Below, piece by piece: positions 46,178 through 55,221 of a stretch of DNA of 64,000 nucleotides. The notes beneath the pieces are model-generated. The model was not told the DNA's origin. It worked only from the letters and a program-made list of their open reading frames with translations, and made no database searches. Each line of letters begins with the position of its first letter. Positions within the stretch are counted from its first letter, which is position 1. Source of the DNA: Bacteroidales bacterium (lineage in GTDB: Bacteria; Bacteroidota; Bacteroidia; Bacteroidales; BM520); the NCBI GenBank assembly GCA_031276035.1, contig JAISNV010000023.1, positions 49,979-113,978 on the forward strand, given 5' to 3'. The translations under genes and the position numbers were made by a program.

Positions 46178-46885
46178 TTATTTTATTACTTTTTCTAACC
46201 AATTTCTCAAATAATCCAATTGTTCTTTTGTGTGGAAATAATGTTCGCCATTTTCCATAATATCAACTTCACAATTATGCGTAATTGCAAACGAATCCAA
46301 AATACTTTTATCTGTCAGATTATCATTTTCTCCATATAAAATGAATGTTTTACTATTCCATTTTTTAACCGGATGGTTTCTAACATATTGGTAATAATCC
46401 CAAGACAGTGTTTCGCCAAAAGAAGTTGCAATTTCCCTTTTGTCTTTCAATTCATCTTCTGAAACATTTGCCCATTTCATCATATTCCGAATCAATTGCT
46501 CCATATCTAAAATAGGAGAAAGGAAAAGGCATTTGTCTAAAATGATATTTTGATAAGCCGACAAACTGAAATAAGCTCCCAAACTACAAGCATACAGCGA
46601 AATACTTTTATATTTATCTTGAACGAATGAATAAATTCCGTTCAAGTCGGAAACGGCATTTTGAACCGTACACGGATATGATTCATTTAATCGTTCTCCA
46701 TGCTCAGGTAAATCAAAGCTCAGAACTTGATAACCTGATTTTTCTGCTATGTATGCAAAATGTTCGGCTTCTTCTTTTCCGGAATGTTTACCGTGTACAT
46801 ACAAGTATAACTTATCCGAAGCGAAGCCATACAGTATAGCAGAAATATTGTTTATTTTAATTTTATTTTGCCTATTCATTGGCAT
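46178..46885 (-). CDS. Alpha/beta-hydrolase
   Basis: 235 residues. Oxyanion region LYLYVHGKHSG, nucleophile Ser in LYACSLGAYFS (a variant of G-x-S-x-G with Ala at the first Gly), acid Asp in LYGENDNLTDK, and His in NGEHYFHTKEQ. Probably an esterase or acyl-hydrolase with an unknown substrate. Start overlaps the end of the upstream Fe-S protein gene by 14 bases. Confidence 0.83.
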   Translation of the reverse strand: MPMNRQNKIKINNISAILYGFASDKLYLYVHGKHSGKEEAEHFAYIAEKSGYQVLSFDLPEHGERLNESYPCTVQNAVSDLNGIYSFVQDKYKSISLYACSLGAYFSLSAYQNIILDKCLFLSPILDMEQLIRNMMKWANVSEDELKDKREIATSFGETLSWDYYQYVRNHPVKKWNSKTFILYGENDNLTDKSILDSFAITHNCEVDIMENGEHYFHTKEQLDYLRNWLEKVIK

Positions 46886-47573
46886 TCAGTCCTTTCTTCA
46901 TATATCGCTGCGTCCATGGGCAATGTACCATACACTTCAAACAGGTTGTGCATTTCTCCACCTCTATCATTTCTTCGCGTTCCATACCTGATTTCCAAAC
47001 AGTACCTTTCAAAGCATTAGGTTCGCAAACATCTAAGCAAATACTGCAATTGCCGCATTGAACAACCGGCAGGCCGCTTAAAGTTGTATCCAGCGGAATA
47101 TCGGTTAATACTGCTCCCCAGTTCAGACAACAACCGTATTCTTTATTTACTAAAAGATTGTTCTTTCCAATCCATCCCAGTCCGGCATGAGTAGCCAATG
47201 TTTTTAACGGGAGCATTGATTTATTGCCTTCAAAATTGTTTGTTGCTATCTGGTTATCTTCCGAAAGTGAATAAACTCTATATCCTTTCTTCTCAATAAA
47301 TTCGGATAAGAGGTCGGATATGCGATACATTTCCATTTCTTTGCAATAATGTTCATCATCATCGAAATAGTTACGGGCAACCATATCGGGCACATAATTG
47401 GGATTATCATTGACCCTTTTTAGGTATTCGGGAGTGCATTTAACACTAAATAATACGGCAGACGAAAATCCCCGATTCTGCTTTTCCGCCAAACCGGAGA
47501 TATCTACAAAATAAATAAATTCTATTCCGTGTTGTTTTAATTCGTTAGTAACTGTTTCGTTAAGTAAACTCAT
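46872..47573 (-). CDS. QueG-like 4Fe-4S protein (short form)
   Basis: 233 residues, shorter than epoxyqueuosine reductase (about 310-380). The family core ATHAGLGWIGKNNLLVNKEY is intact. Two 4Fe-4S motifs follow: CGNCSICLDVCEPNAL and CTTCLKCMVHCPWTQ. The N-terminal cobalamin-binding part of QueG seems reduced, so activity on tRNA queuosine is doubtful; it may be a paralogue for another reduction. Last four residues overlap the downstream hydrolase gene. Confidence 0.8.
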   Translation of the reverse strand: MSLLNETVTNELKQHGIEFIYFVDISGLAEKQNRGFSSAVLFSVKCTPEYLKRVNDNPNYVPDMVARNYFDDDEHYCKEMEMYRISDLLSEFIEKKGYRVYSLSEDNQIATNNFEGNKSMLPLKTLATHAGLGWIGKNNLLVNKEYGCCLNWGAVLTDIPLDTTLSGLPVVQCGNCSICLDVCEPNALKGTVWKSGMEREEMIEVEKCTTCLKCMVHCPWTQRYMKKGLNANE

Positions 47574-47592
47574 ATATCTGCTATTGGATATA

Positions 47593-47600
47593 CAAAGATA
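47593..47600 (-). promoter_or_regulatory. -7 box for the QueG-like gene
   Basis: Minus strand TATCTTTG (TAnnTTTG), 19 bases before the ATG at 47573. It suggests the array from 47573 down to 42304 starts here. Confidence 0.5.
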
Positions 47601-47649
47601 AGGATTTATTCCACAGGAGTATGGATTTCTGTTTTCCTATCCTTAAATT

Positions 47650-48453
47650 TTACTTTCGGGCAACAACAAACATCTCGCTATTAGATGTGAAATTATTATC
47701 TTTTAAGATATTCTTATGTATAGTTACTTTTCGAAAACCCGCATTCTTCAAGACCAAAGTAATTTCTTCTTCCGAGTAATATCTGTCCCAAACAATAAAA
47801 TGCTTGGTTTCGAGTTCCGACAGCAGATTATATTGATAGGCAAATGTTTTGTTTCCATGATAATGAAATGTTTGACTTAGCAGCAAGTATTCATCTTTAT
47901 TCCAAAATCCGCCTGCAGAAGCATACTCCCAATTCCGTTCTTCCTGCTTATCTTTTATCAAATCGTCAGTAAAGACATCGAATATAAAACTTCCTCCTTC
48001 TTCCAAAGATTGATAGATGTTTTTCAGCAGTTTGTCTCTGTCATTATCGGAATGAGTTCCCAAGTCGCAGTAAATCATGATTACCGTATCGAATTTCCCA
48101 TAAGGATACTCATTGATGTAATCACCCAGAATGTAATGAATATCTTTCCTTTCAGCAATCGCATACTCAATAGATGCCTTATTGAAATCAATTCCTGTTA
48201 CTTCATAACCTTTATCTTTGAATAAAGAGGTATATAACCCGGGACCGCATCCCAGATCAAGGAGGCGGTTTTCCGGTTTAGACTGACTGAGCACAAAATC
48301 TGTGATTTTTAATATAGATTCCTGCTTTCGACTGGCCCCGTCAGACGTTGGCTTCAAATGTTCTTTGAGCATCTGCTGCCGAATGTAAGGGTCAGTCCAA
48401 ATATTGCAATCAGTTTTTTCGAATAATAAGGGTTTAGTATCTTTTATCATCAT
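47650..48453 (-). CDS. Class I SAM-dependent methyltransferase
   Basis: 267 residues. SAM motif LLDLGCGPGLYTSLFKDKGY with acidic VTGIDFNKAS, motif DTVIMIYCDLGTHS, and a C-terminal part typical of small-molecule methyltransferases (FIVWDRYYSEEEITLVLKNA). Its start overlaps the end of the upstream GNAT gene by about 20 bases. Confidence 0.87.
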   Translation of the reverse strand: MMIKDTKPLLFEKTDCNIWTDPYIRQQMLKEHLKPTSDGASRKQESILKITDFVLSQSKPENRLLDLGCGPGLYTSLFKDKGYEVTGIDFNKASIEYAIAERKDIHYILGDYINEYPYGKFDTVIMIYCDLGTHSDNDRDKLLKNIYQSLEEGGSFIFDVFTDDLIKDKQEERNWEYASAGGFWNKDEYLLLSQTFHYHGNKTFAYQYNLLSELETKHFIVWDRYYSEEEITLVLKNAGFRKVTIHKNILKDNNFTSNSEMFVVARK

Positions 48454-48985
48454 ATTGGTTTTTCAATTGTATTTTATATAAAATATGCTGTTTTAAAGGA
48501 TGATCATTCGGCACAACCGGATGGAAAAATTCCTTTACTTTTTTCATTCCTATCTTTTGCATCACTTGTTCAGAAGCTTTGTTTAGCAATGATGTAAAAG
48601 ACCATATCGTATCAAAGGATAGATGTCGTGCGTACAAAAGACAAGCTTTAGCCGCTTCAGTAGCATAACCATTATTCCAATCTTTATATCTTAGTCGCCA
48701 TCCGATTTCAATGCCCGGAGCAAAATCAAAGTCAAACAAGATATTATGGAATCCGGTATATCCGAGAAATGAGCCGTCTTCTTTCTTTTCAACAGCATAT
48801 AAGCCGTAACCATATTCGTAAAATTCATCTTGTATCCTATTGTAAAAATCCAAGGATTCTTCTTTTGTTAACTGTTTTAAGAAATACTCCATTACTTTGG
48901 GATTTCGATTCATTTCGGCAAAAGAAGGTATATCACTTTCTTTCCAATCCCGTAATAATAAACGTTCTGTTTCTATGTATGTCAT
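48434..48985 (-). CDS. GNAT acetyltransferase, RimJ/RimL-like
   Basis: About 183 residues from ATG 48985 (MTYIETERLLLRDWKESDI), chosen because earlier in-frame ATGs fall inside nrdG. Acetyl-CoA loop IGWRLRYKDWNNGYATEAAK and the C-terminal KASEQVMQKIGMKKVKEFFH. Only 10 bases separate it from nrdG, so it may be cotranscribed with nrdDG. Confidence 0.86.
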   Translation of the reverse strand: MTYIETERLLLRDWKESDIPSFAEMNRNPKVMEYFLKQLTKEESLDFYNRIQDEFYEYGYGLYAVEKKEDGSFLGYTGFHNILFDFDFAPGIEIGWRLRYKDWNNGYATEAAKACLLYARHLSFDTIWSFTSLLNKASEQVMQKIGMKKVKEFFHPVVPNDHPLKQHILYKIQLKNQYDDKRY

Positions 48986-48995
48986 TCTTTTATTC

Positions 48996-49463
48996 TCAAT
49001 TCTTCCAAAACCTTTCCGTAACATCAACCATACATTCATCAACTATTTGATAAAACTTTTGATTGGTTGTAGGGATATTCAAGGCGCCGTATTCTTTAAT
49101 GTAAGGGCCTAATTTGATGTAATCGAAATTGTTATAATTACATTCGGGCGGAAAACAGATTTTTCCGGAATACCAGGCGGTTTTTAATTGTCCGTTTGTG
49201 AAATGTTTTACAAAATGAGCGAGTTGTTCAATCTCACCAGGATTTCCGTCACCACCCATAAAACATACGCAAGTTACTGCACTTCCGTACCGATGAATCA
49301 ATTCGGTGATAACATGCTCATTTAATACTTCTCCTATGTCATCTTGTAAATGCGGGCTATGGCAGCCGACGCATATATTGGGACAATTGGAAATATTTAT
49401 CGCAAGTGAGACTTCACCAGGAATTTCCTGGAAAACTATATCATAACTGATGAACCGTAGCAT
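48996..49463 (-). CDS. nrdG: Anaerobic ribonucleotide reductase activating protein
   Basis: 155 residues, a radical SAM enzyme that generates the glycyl radical on NrdD. Cluster motif C-x3-C-x2-C is NCPNICVGCHSP, with the downstream TCVCFMGGDGNPGE loop for SAM binding. Typical length. Its start overlaps the nrdD end by 23 bases, the standard nrdDG arrangement. Confidence 0.95.
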   Translation of the reverse strand: MLRFISYDIVFQEIPGEVSLAINISNCPNICVGCHSPHLQDDIGEVLNEHVITELIHRYGSAVTCVCFMGGDGNPGEIEQLAHFVKHFTNGQLKTAWYSGKICFPPECNYNNFDYIKLGPYIKEYGALNIPTTNQKFYQIVDECMVDVTERFWKN

Positions 49464-51531
49464 AATGACGACGAGAGGCTTCCTTCTGCCTGCATTGTGA
49501 GAAATTGCTTACGCGCTTCAAATAGCCGATAATTCTTGTCAGGTAATCTAAATTATGACTACCGCAGGCCGGACATTCTTCCAAATTGTGTTTTGTAATA
49601 TGACCGCAATCGTTGCAAACTGTATTAGGAATATTGAAAGTAAAATAATTACAGCCTTCTTTTGCCGCAACTTTCAATAATTGTCTATATTGTTCTTTAG
49701 ATAAATGTTCATGTAGATTAAGATGCAAAGCCGAACCGCCTGTTAAATGTTTGATATATTTCTCGCCATGTAAACGAAATTTATCAATAATATTTAATTT
49801 CTCATCCTCAACAATATAAAAATAACTGTTATAACAATCCCTATTCACTTTATATCCGTCTTTTTTATCCCATTTTGCATGTTTAACACCTACATTCTCG
49901 GCAGGAATCATCTCACAATTAAACATCAAATCTTTATCTCTGTATTTCTTATTGTATCTTTCAACAGTACTGAGAATTTCTTCCGTAAACCGTTCATATT
50001 CCGGATTATCATTGATTTCAATTCCGAGAAATTCAGCCGCTTCAACAAGTCCGTTTACACCAATAGTTAAATATTGACGGCCTATATTGATATAACCGGC
50101 ATCAAACAAAGGCAACATTCCTTTTTTATACATTTCCTTTAAATTCTCATTATAGGCTGTCTGAACTTTATGTACCAAATCAATAACTTCTTCCAAAAAG
50201 AATTGATAGTGCATTTCCCTTTTTGAAGCATATTGAATACAACGATTCAGATTGATTGTAAGAACACTTTTAGATCCTGTGGAAACACCGCCTGCACCGA
50301 GAGTATAACTGAACCCGTTGTCGCTGATTTCATTTCTCAAACGGCAACAACTACTTAGTGAGTCGGCACTATCGCTCATGTATGTAAAGAAAGAATGGCC
50401 TTCGGAATACATTTCAGCAGTGAAATCTCCATATTCCTTATCCTTGACATCACCGTTTTCGGTAAGAAGAGCCATTGTTTCAACGGGGAAAGTAAGAACG
50501 GCACGGGTACGTTCTCTATTGAACCATTTCATAAAACGTTTTTGCAACCAGCTGAGCGAATCCCAATCAGGTTTACTGTCATCCGGAAAGACAAAATGTT
50601 CAAAAAGACTTTCGAAATAATACCTGTCGTAATAAGAAATATTCCAGAATACAGCCTGAAAGTTACGCGCACCGGTTGGTTGGTTGATAGAATAAACTAT
50701 TTGTTCGAAACAATCAGTTATTATCTTATCCAAAGTTCGCTGCTTTACAGATAAATCGACAACCTTATCCACATCCAAATAATAATTTTTTCCGTATTCT
50801 AATCCTATAAAATAATTCATGTACATCAGAAACTCTGGAGTTGCGCAGGCACCGCTCAACATGCTGGAAACCATAAAAACCATATTAACAAATCCGCCGC
50901 AAAAAGATTTCAGATTTGTTGGTGCTTTTGAATTTCCTCCTATTGAAGTTGTGCCGCCGATAAGCCAAGGATACATTGTTATGCTGGCGCAATAATTTGC
51001 CAAACTTGTTTCATCATTCTTATAAATAAAATGTCTGTTTAATAAATCAATATATTTGTCGGACAATTCTTTACCATACATTTCTTTAATCTTGTCCGTA
51101 AGCATCCGGCGATTCAAACGAATAAAATTAGACTTAGGAAGTTCGCCGATTAATGTTGCCATATTTTTATTTTCTACATTCGCATTGGAATCATATTTAC
51201 TTCCTGAGGCTGCATTAGAAGCATCACAATACTCCATCAGGAAATTAAGTTTATCCATTACTTCACGGTCTTCCGTATGTTTTTGCCGATAAAGCATATA
51301 TGATTTTGCAACGGCGTAATATCTTTCAGCCATCAGGGCAATTTCTACCTGATTCTGAATTTCCTCAACCGTAACACCGTCTTTTATACTTACTCTGCTT
51401 AAAATGTTTGTAATGACATCTTGGGTGGCAAAGCTTCCGACAGACAGAAATGCTTTAGCTATTGCATTTTGAATTTTTTCGATTGAGAACAATTCTTTTT
51501 TGCCGTCTCTTTTAACGATATATGTTTCCAT
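49441..51531 (-). CDS. nrdD: Class III (anaerobic) ribonucleoside-triphosphate reductase
   Basis: 696 residues. Reduces ribonucleotides to deoxyribonucleotides without oxygen or B12. The N-terminal ATP-cone (YIVKRDGKKELFSIEKIQNA, about 3-95) gives allosteric control. The barrel contains ASITMYPWLIGGTTSIGG and GGFVNMVFMVSS. C-terminal zinc-site cysteines are in CNDCGHITK and CPACGSH; the glycyl-radical site is G669 in RIIGYL. Preceded by a cobalamin riboswitch on the same strand, so expression should fall when B12 is plentiful. Confidence 0.96.
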   Translation of the reverse strand: METYIVKRDGKKELFSIEKIQNAIAKAFLSVGSFATQDVITNILSRVSIKDGVTVEEIQNQVEIALMAERYYAVAKSYMLYRQKHTEDREVMDKLNFLMEYCDASNAASGSKYDSNANVENKNMATLIGELPKSNFIRLNRRMLTDKIKEMYGKELSDKYIDLLNRHFIYKNDETSLANYCASITMYPWLIGGTTSIGGNSKAPTNLKSFCGGFVNMVFMVSSMLSGACATPEFLMYMNYFIGLEYGKNYYLDVDKVVDLSVKQRTLDKIITDCFEQIVYSINQPTGARNFQAVFWNISYYDRYYFESLFEHFVFPDDSKPDWDSLSWLQKRFMKWFNRERTRAVLTFPVETMALLTENGDVKDKEYGDFTAEMYSEGHSFFTYMSDSADSLSSCCRLRNEISDNGFSYTLGAGGVSTGSKSVLTINLNRCIQYASKREMHYQFFLEEVIDLVHKVQTAYNENLKEMYKKGMLPLFDAGYINIGRQYLTIGVNGLVEAAEFLGIEINDNPEYERFTEEILSTVERYNKKYRDKDLMFNCEMIPAENVGVKHAKWDKKDGYKVNRDCYNSYFYIVEDEKLNIIDKFRLHGEKYIKHLTGGSALHLNLHEHLSKEQYRQLLKVAAKEGCNYFTFNIPNTVCNDCGHITKHNLEECPACGSHNLDYLTRIIGYLKRVSNFSQCRQKEASRRHYATVHQL

Positions 51532-51657
51532 AGATATATTGATTATTTTTTCTTTTTTAAATGATGTAGCTCAAGGAGAAGCCGGATAGAATTTACTAAT
51601 TTACCTTCTGGAAGTAGTAAATAATCTTACGCTTTTTCACCCGAAAGCTACAGATTT

Positions 51658-51833
51658 TTGATATCGGCAGGTCTTCTGACTTGTTTCTGAGTTCTGCTCC
51701 TTCCCGATTAAACATCAGTGGTATTTTGCAGATTCATAATAAAACTTACAGCTACGGGAATAGCTCCTGATTCTCACAGGATTCCCTTTTAATTCCGGTT
51801 GTCTTAAAAACAATTTAAGGAAACCGATATCAA
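51658..51833 (-). ncRNA. Cobalamin (AdoCbl) riboswitch upstream of nrdDG
   Basis: Read on the minus strand: closing stem P1 (51824-51833 with 51658-51667, TTGATATCGG/CCGATATCAA), the conserved core around GGGAATCCTGTGAGAATC and GGAGCTATTCCCGTAGCTGT, and the B12 box AGTCAGAAGACCTGCC at 51666-51681. It lies about 130 bases before nrdD. A second hairpin (TTTACTACTTCC/GGTAAATTAGTAAA) between riboswitch and gene could be part of the expression platform. The rest of the 506-base gap holds the divergent promoter at 51961. Confidence 0.93.
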
Positions 51834-51960
51834 TCGCAAAATTATATATAATTCTTTCCTAAAAATGTTTTTAAATTGATAAATTATTAACAAAATATCT
51901 TTTTATACTCATCTGTTTAATAGATAAATAAAAGAAGTTTTCAAAAATAATTGAATATAA

Positions 51961-51991
51961 TTGCATACTCTTAGAAAAAAATTTAATTTTG
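51961..51991 (+). promoter_or_regulatory. Bacteroidetes promoter for the M1 peptidase
   Basis: TTG at 51961-51963, 20-base spacer, TAATTTTG at 51984-51991; leader of about 40 bases. Confidence 0.6.
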
Positions 51992-52037
51992 TCATCATAA
52001 TTAAAGAAATATTTGATAACATATAAATTCATACGAC

Positions 52038-54029
52038 ATGAAAACAAAATCTACAATTATTTTATTAGCTTTTTCCTTTTTAATATCAAATTTTATTTTC
52101 GCACAAGAATTAAAACCATACAGATATTATCTTGAAACCAAACAAAAAAGCGAGAACCTTTCACCTGATGTTCTTCCGGTTGATAATCAAAATGCTTATG
52201 ACGTGAAATGGTATTTTTTAAATCTCAATGCCGAAAATAATACTGTTGCTTTATCCGGCGATGTTACAATCAAAGCCGAAGTTGTTTGGCCTATTATGGA
52301 TACTTTATGTCTGTATCTCCATCAAGACTACACTATTGATAGTATTTTAATTGATGGCGTCAAGAAAAGCTTTATAAATGAAAGTTATAAACGCATGGTA
52401 ATCGATCTTGATATGCCACAAAATACTTTATTCGACGTACAAGTATTTTACCACGGAGCATATACCGGCTCTGGCGGTTTTTTCTCCGGAATCAGTACAG
52501 AAAGAGATCAACGCTACGGTAATTTTGATGTCACATGGACTTTATCCGAGGCAAACAATGCTTATCATTGGTTTCCGGTTAAGCAAGTCCTTTCTGATAA
52601 GGCTGATTCTTGTTGGGTTTTTATTACAACTACAAAACCTAATATGGTAGCTTCTAACGGTTTGCTGACGGATGTTGTCGATTTACCGAATAATAAAGCT
52701 CGTTATGAATGGAAATCAAATTATCCGATAGCTTATTATCTAATTTCCATTGCAATAGCTGAATATCAGGATTATTCTATTTATGCGGAAATTCCTCAAA
52801 CGGGCGAGCAACTCTTAATTCAAAATTATATTTATAATTCTACTCAATGCCTGGATCAGAATAAAGCGGAAATTGATGAAACAGCGGAAATGATTGAATA
52901 TTTTTCTGAAATTTTTGGAGAATATCCTTTCAGTTCCGAGAAATACGGACACTCGTTGGCATATATGGGCGGAGCAATGGAGCATCAAACTATGACGACA
53001 ACAGGTTATTTTTATGACGGAATTATTGCTCATGAATTAGTACATCAATGGTTTGGAGATAATGTGACTTGTGCTTCTTGGCAACATATTTGGCTTAATG
53101 AAGGATTTGCTTCTTACGGCGAATATTTATGGTATGAATATAAATACGGAAGACAAGCTGCTTTTACACAATTTAAACAATATGTAATTAATTCTGTTAT
53201 AAATTATGGAAAAACAGGAAGTGTTTATGTACCTATTGAACAGATTGATGATGAAAACCGAATTTTCCACGCTACATTAACTTATGACAAGGGTGCTATT
53301 CTTGTACATATGTTAAGATATGATTTAGGCGATGATGATGATTTGTTTTTCAATATTCTACAAACTTACCAGGAACGCTTTAAGGACAAAGCCACTGTAA
53401 TTGACGATTTTATTGGCGTTGTTGAAGAACTTTCGGATATGGATTTTACAACTTTCTTCGATCAATGGTTTTATGGAGAAGGTTATCCTACTTTCAATAT
53501 TTTATGGCATCAATCGGGAGGTCAATTAACTTTGAATAGCACTCAAACAACTACAGCTTCAAATATTACTCCTTTATTTAAAGTAACATACGAGTTAAGA
53601 ATTAATTATAGCGATGGTTCAAATGAGATTGTACCATTTCTTCAAGATGAAAATAATCAGCAATTTGTATATAGCATTCCTGACGGTAAGACAATTTTAT
53701 CAATAAATTTCGATCCTAATTTTTGGTTGTTGGCAACAGCAACACTTATTTTTAATCCGGTAGGCATAGAAGATTTTAATAATGATAAAAATATCATCAT
53801 ATATCCAAATCCGGCATCAAAGATTATTAACATTAAATTTGATGCAGCATTGCAAGGTGAAAAGGATATTTTCATCTCCGATTTGAATGGAAAGATTATA
53901 CAAAATATTAAAACTTCCGATGATTCTTGCACAATAAATATTGGTAATATGCCAACCGGTACATATTTCTTATCCGTGCATAATGAAGCAAATGTTTTTG
54001 TAAGAAAGATAATAAAATCAAATAATTAA
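52038..54029 (+). CDS. Secreted M1-family aminopeptidase with T9SS sorting domain
   Basis: 663 residues. Signal peptide ending IFAQ (about 22), an N-terminal beta domain, then the gluzincin core: exopeptidase-type loop GGAMEHQ, zinc site HELVHQW (about 332-338) and the second zinc ligand in NEGFAS (about 354). The C-terminal sorting domain starts at IIIYPNPASKIINIKF and ends FVRKIIKSNN. It should cleave N-terminal residues from peptides outside the cell, feeding amino-acid uptake. Shorter than full M1 enzymes, lacking the long helical C-terminal domain. Single-gene unit closed by a terminator. Confidence 0.93.
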   Translation: MKTKSTIILLAFSFLISNFIFAQELKPYRYYLETKQKSENLSPDVLPVDNQNAYDVKWYFLNLNAENNTVALSGDVTIKAEVVWPIMDTLCLYLHQDYTIDSILIDGVKKSFINESYKRMVIDLDMPQNTLFDVQVFYHGAYTGSGGFFSGISTERDQRYGNFDVTWTLSEANNAYHWFPVKQVLSDKADSCWVFITTTKPNMVASNGLLTDVVDLPNNKARYEWKSNYPIAYYLISIAIAEYQDYSIYAEIPQTGEQLLIQNYIYNSTQCLDQNKAEIDETAEMIEYFSEIFGEYPFSSEKYGHSLAYMGGAMEHQTMTTTGYFYDGIIAHELVHQWFGDNVTCASWQHIWLNEGFASYGEYLWYEYKYGRQAAFTQFKQYVINSVINYGKTGSVYVPIEQIDDENRIFHATLTYDKGAILVHMLRYDLGDDDDLFFNILQTYQERFKDKATVIDDFIGVVEELSDMDFTTFFDQWFYGEGYPTFNILWHQSGGQLTLNSTQTTTASNITPLFKVTYELRINYSDGSNEIVPFLQDENNQQFVYSIPDGKTILSINFDPNFWLLATATLIFNPVGIEDFNNDKNIIIYPNPASKIINIKFDAALQGEKDIFISDLNGKIIQNIKTSDDSCTINIGNMPTGTYFLSVHNEANVFVRKIIKSNN

Positions 54030-54067
54030 ATTTTATATAGAATTTAATTAGTGTTTTTTATATAAAA

Positions 54068-54112
54068 AGAGAGATCTTAACAAATTTAATTGTAAGGTCT
54101 CTCTTCTTATTT
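54068..54112. terminator. Terminator between the M1 peptidase and DUF2023 genes
   Basis: A 12-bp stem with one G.U pair (AGAGAGATCTTA with TAAGGTCTCTCT) followed by TCTTATTT. It may serve both convergent genes. Confidence 0.8.
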
Positions 54113-54144
54113 CGGATTGATAGTATATAACCTTTTTTTAGTTC

Positions 54145-54525
54145 TTATTTACCTGGATTTCTAAACTTCAAATTTTCAAAATTATTAACTTCCTCAATCT
54201 TAACATTTTCTTGTTCTTTCTTTTTAAGATATCGATGGCATTGCTGTAATCTATCGTAGCCCAGCATTGTACCGAGGATAAAATCTTCTTCAGGAGTAAA
54301 TTTATTCAAATTTTTATCTCCAATCTTATCAATAACCCGAACACATTCGGGTTTTCCAAAAAATAAATTGATTTTCGAGGGAGTAACATATCTTATTATA
54401 TAATCAATGTTTTGCTGTTGCAACTTAAGCTCTGCAAGCGGTTTTAAAGAAGCGTCCAACGTATGTAGAACCAAGTTACGCAAACCTTTTTTATATTCGT
54501 AGATATGATGGGCTAAAACTTTCAT
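54145..54525 (-). CDS. DUF2023 family protein
   Basis: 126 residues. MKVLAHHIYEYKKGLRNLVL is the family's hallmark N-terminus, followed by YVTPSKINLFFGKPECVRVI and EEDFILGTMLGYDRLQQCHR. The family occurs in Bacteroidetes and related anaerobes, often beside flavodoxin as here (47 bases apart). It probably works with flavodoxin or its regulation; no activity is established. Confidence 0.85.
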   Translation of the reverse strand: MKVLAHHIYEYKKGLRNLVLHTLDASLKPLAELKLQQQNIDYIIRYVTPSKINLFFGKPECVRVIDKIGDKNLNKFTPEEDFILGTMLGYDRLQQCHRYLKKKEQENVKIEEVNNFENLKFRNPGK

Positions 54526-54572
54526 TATAAAATATTTCCCCGAAAATCAATTTAAATTAATATTAACTTTAA

Positions 54573-55079
54573 CTATTTGAATAAGGGAAGAATATTTGCA
54601 ATCCATTTATCAAGCCTGGCTCCCGTCAAATTACTTTCAGTATCTTCATCTAAAGCCAAACCGATAAATTTGCCGTCAACAACAGCTTTAGAAGAATCAA
54701 ATTGGTAACCATCTGTAGAAGTTTCACCAATAACATTACAACCTTTGTCTTTAATAGTATCATAAATAATTCCCATACCATCAACAAAAGTATCCGAATA
54801 AGAGCTCGCATCGCCTAATCCGTAAAGGGCAATAACTTTTCCATTAAGATTACTTTTTTCAAGTAAAGAAATTGCAACATCCCAATCGTCCTGTAATTCG
54901 CCAAGACCCCAAGTAGATGTTCCCAAAATCAGATTTGAAAATTCGTCCAAATCACTCGCTTTTAATTTTGACACCTCAATTAATTTAATATCCTCGCCGG
55001 AAAGTTTCTCTGCAATATTAAGAGCTATGGTTTCTGTATTACCGGTTGAAGATCCGTAGATAATCGCTATTTTTTTCAT
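54573..55079 (-). CDS. fldA: Flavodoxin (FldA-type, cytoplasmic)
   Basis: 168 residues. FMN phosphate loop IYGSSTGNTETIA, isoalloxazine loops STWGLGELQDDWD and GLGDASSYSDTFVDGMG, and the long-chain insertion (DGYQFDSSKAVVDGKFIGLA). Low-potential electron carrier for enzymes such as pyruvate:flavodoxin oxidoreductase or radical-SAM enzymes, of which NrdG and the sulfatase maturase are nearby examples. No signal peptide, in contrast with the flavodoxin at 58960. Confidence 0.95.
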   Translation of the reverse strand: MKKIAIIYGSSTGNTETIALNIAEKLSGEDIKLIEVSKLKASDLDEFSNLILGTSTWGLGELQDDWDVAISLLEKSNLNGKVIALYGLGDASSYSDTFVDGMGIIYDTIKDKGCNVIGETSTDGYQFDSSKAVVDGKFIGLALDEDTESNLTGARLDKWIANILPLFK

Positions 55080-55221
55080 ACTAATTCTTATTATGATTAT
55101 TAATAATTATTGATTTAAATTGTTATTGCAAAGTTCGGTTCCTGACTCACGGCAAACAATCCCAATAAGTAGGTATTTTAAATAAATAATAATCACAATT
55201 AGTTATGAGGCCAACTATCTA

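Noticed and set aside
43045..47649. Integron-like cassette array with attC sites
   Set aside because: Gaps between genes are mostly under 30 bases, genes overlap, and no attC-like paired sites or integron integrase are seen.
55080..55221. Promoter box for flavodoxin (minus strand GAACTTTG)
   Set aside because: It departs from TAnnTTTG at the first base and has no -33 element, so it is not listed as a feature.
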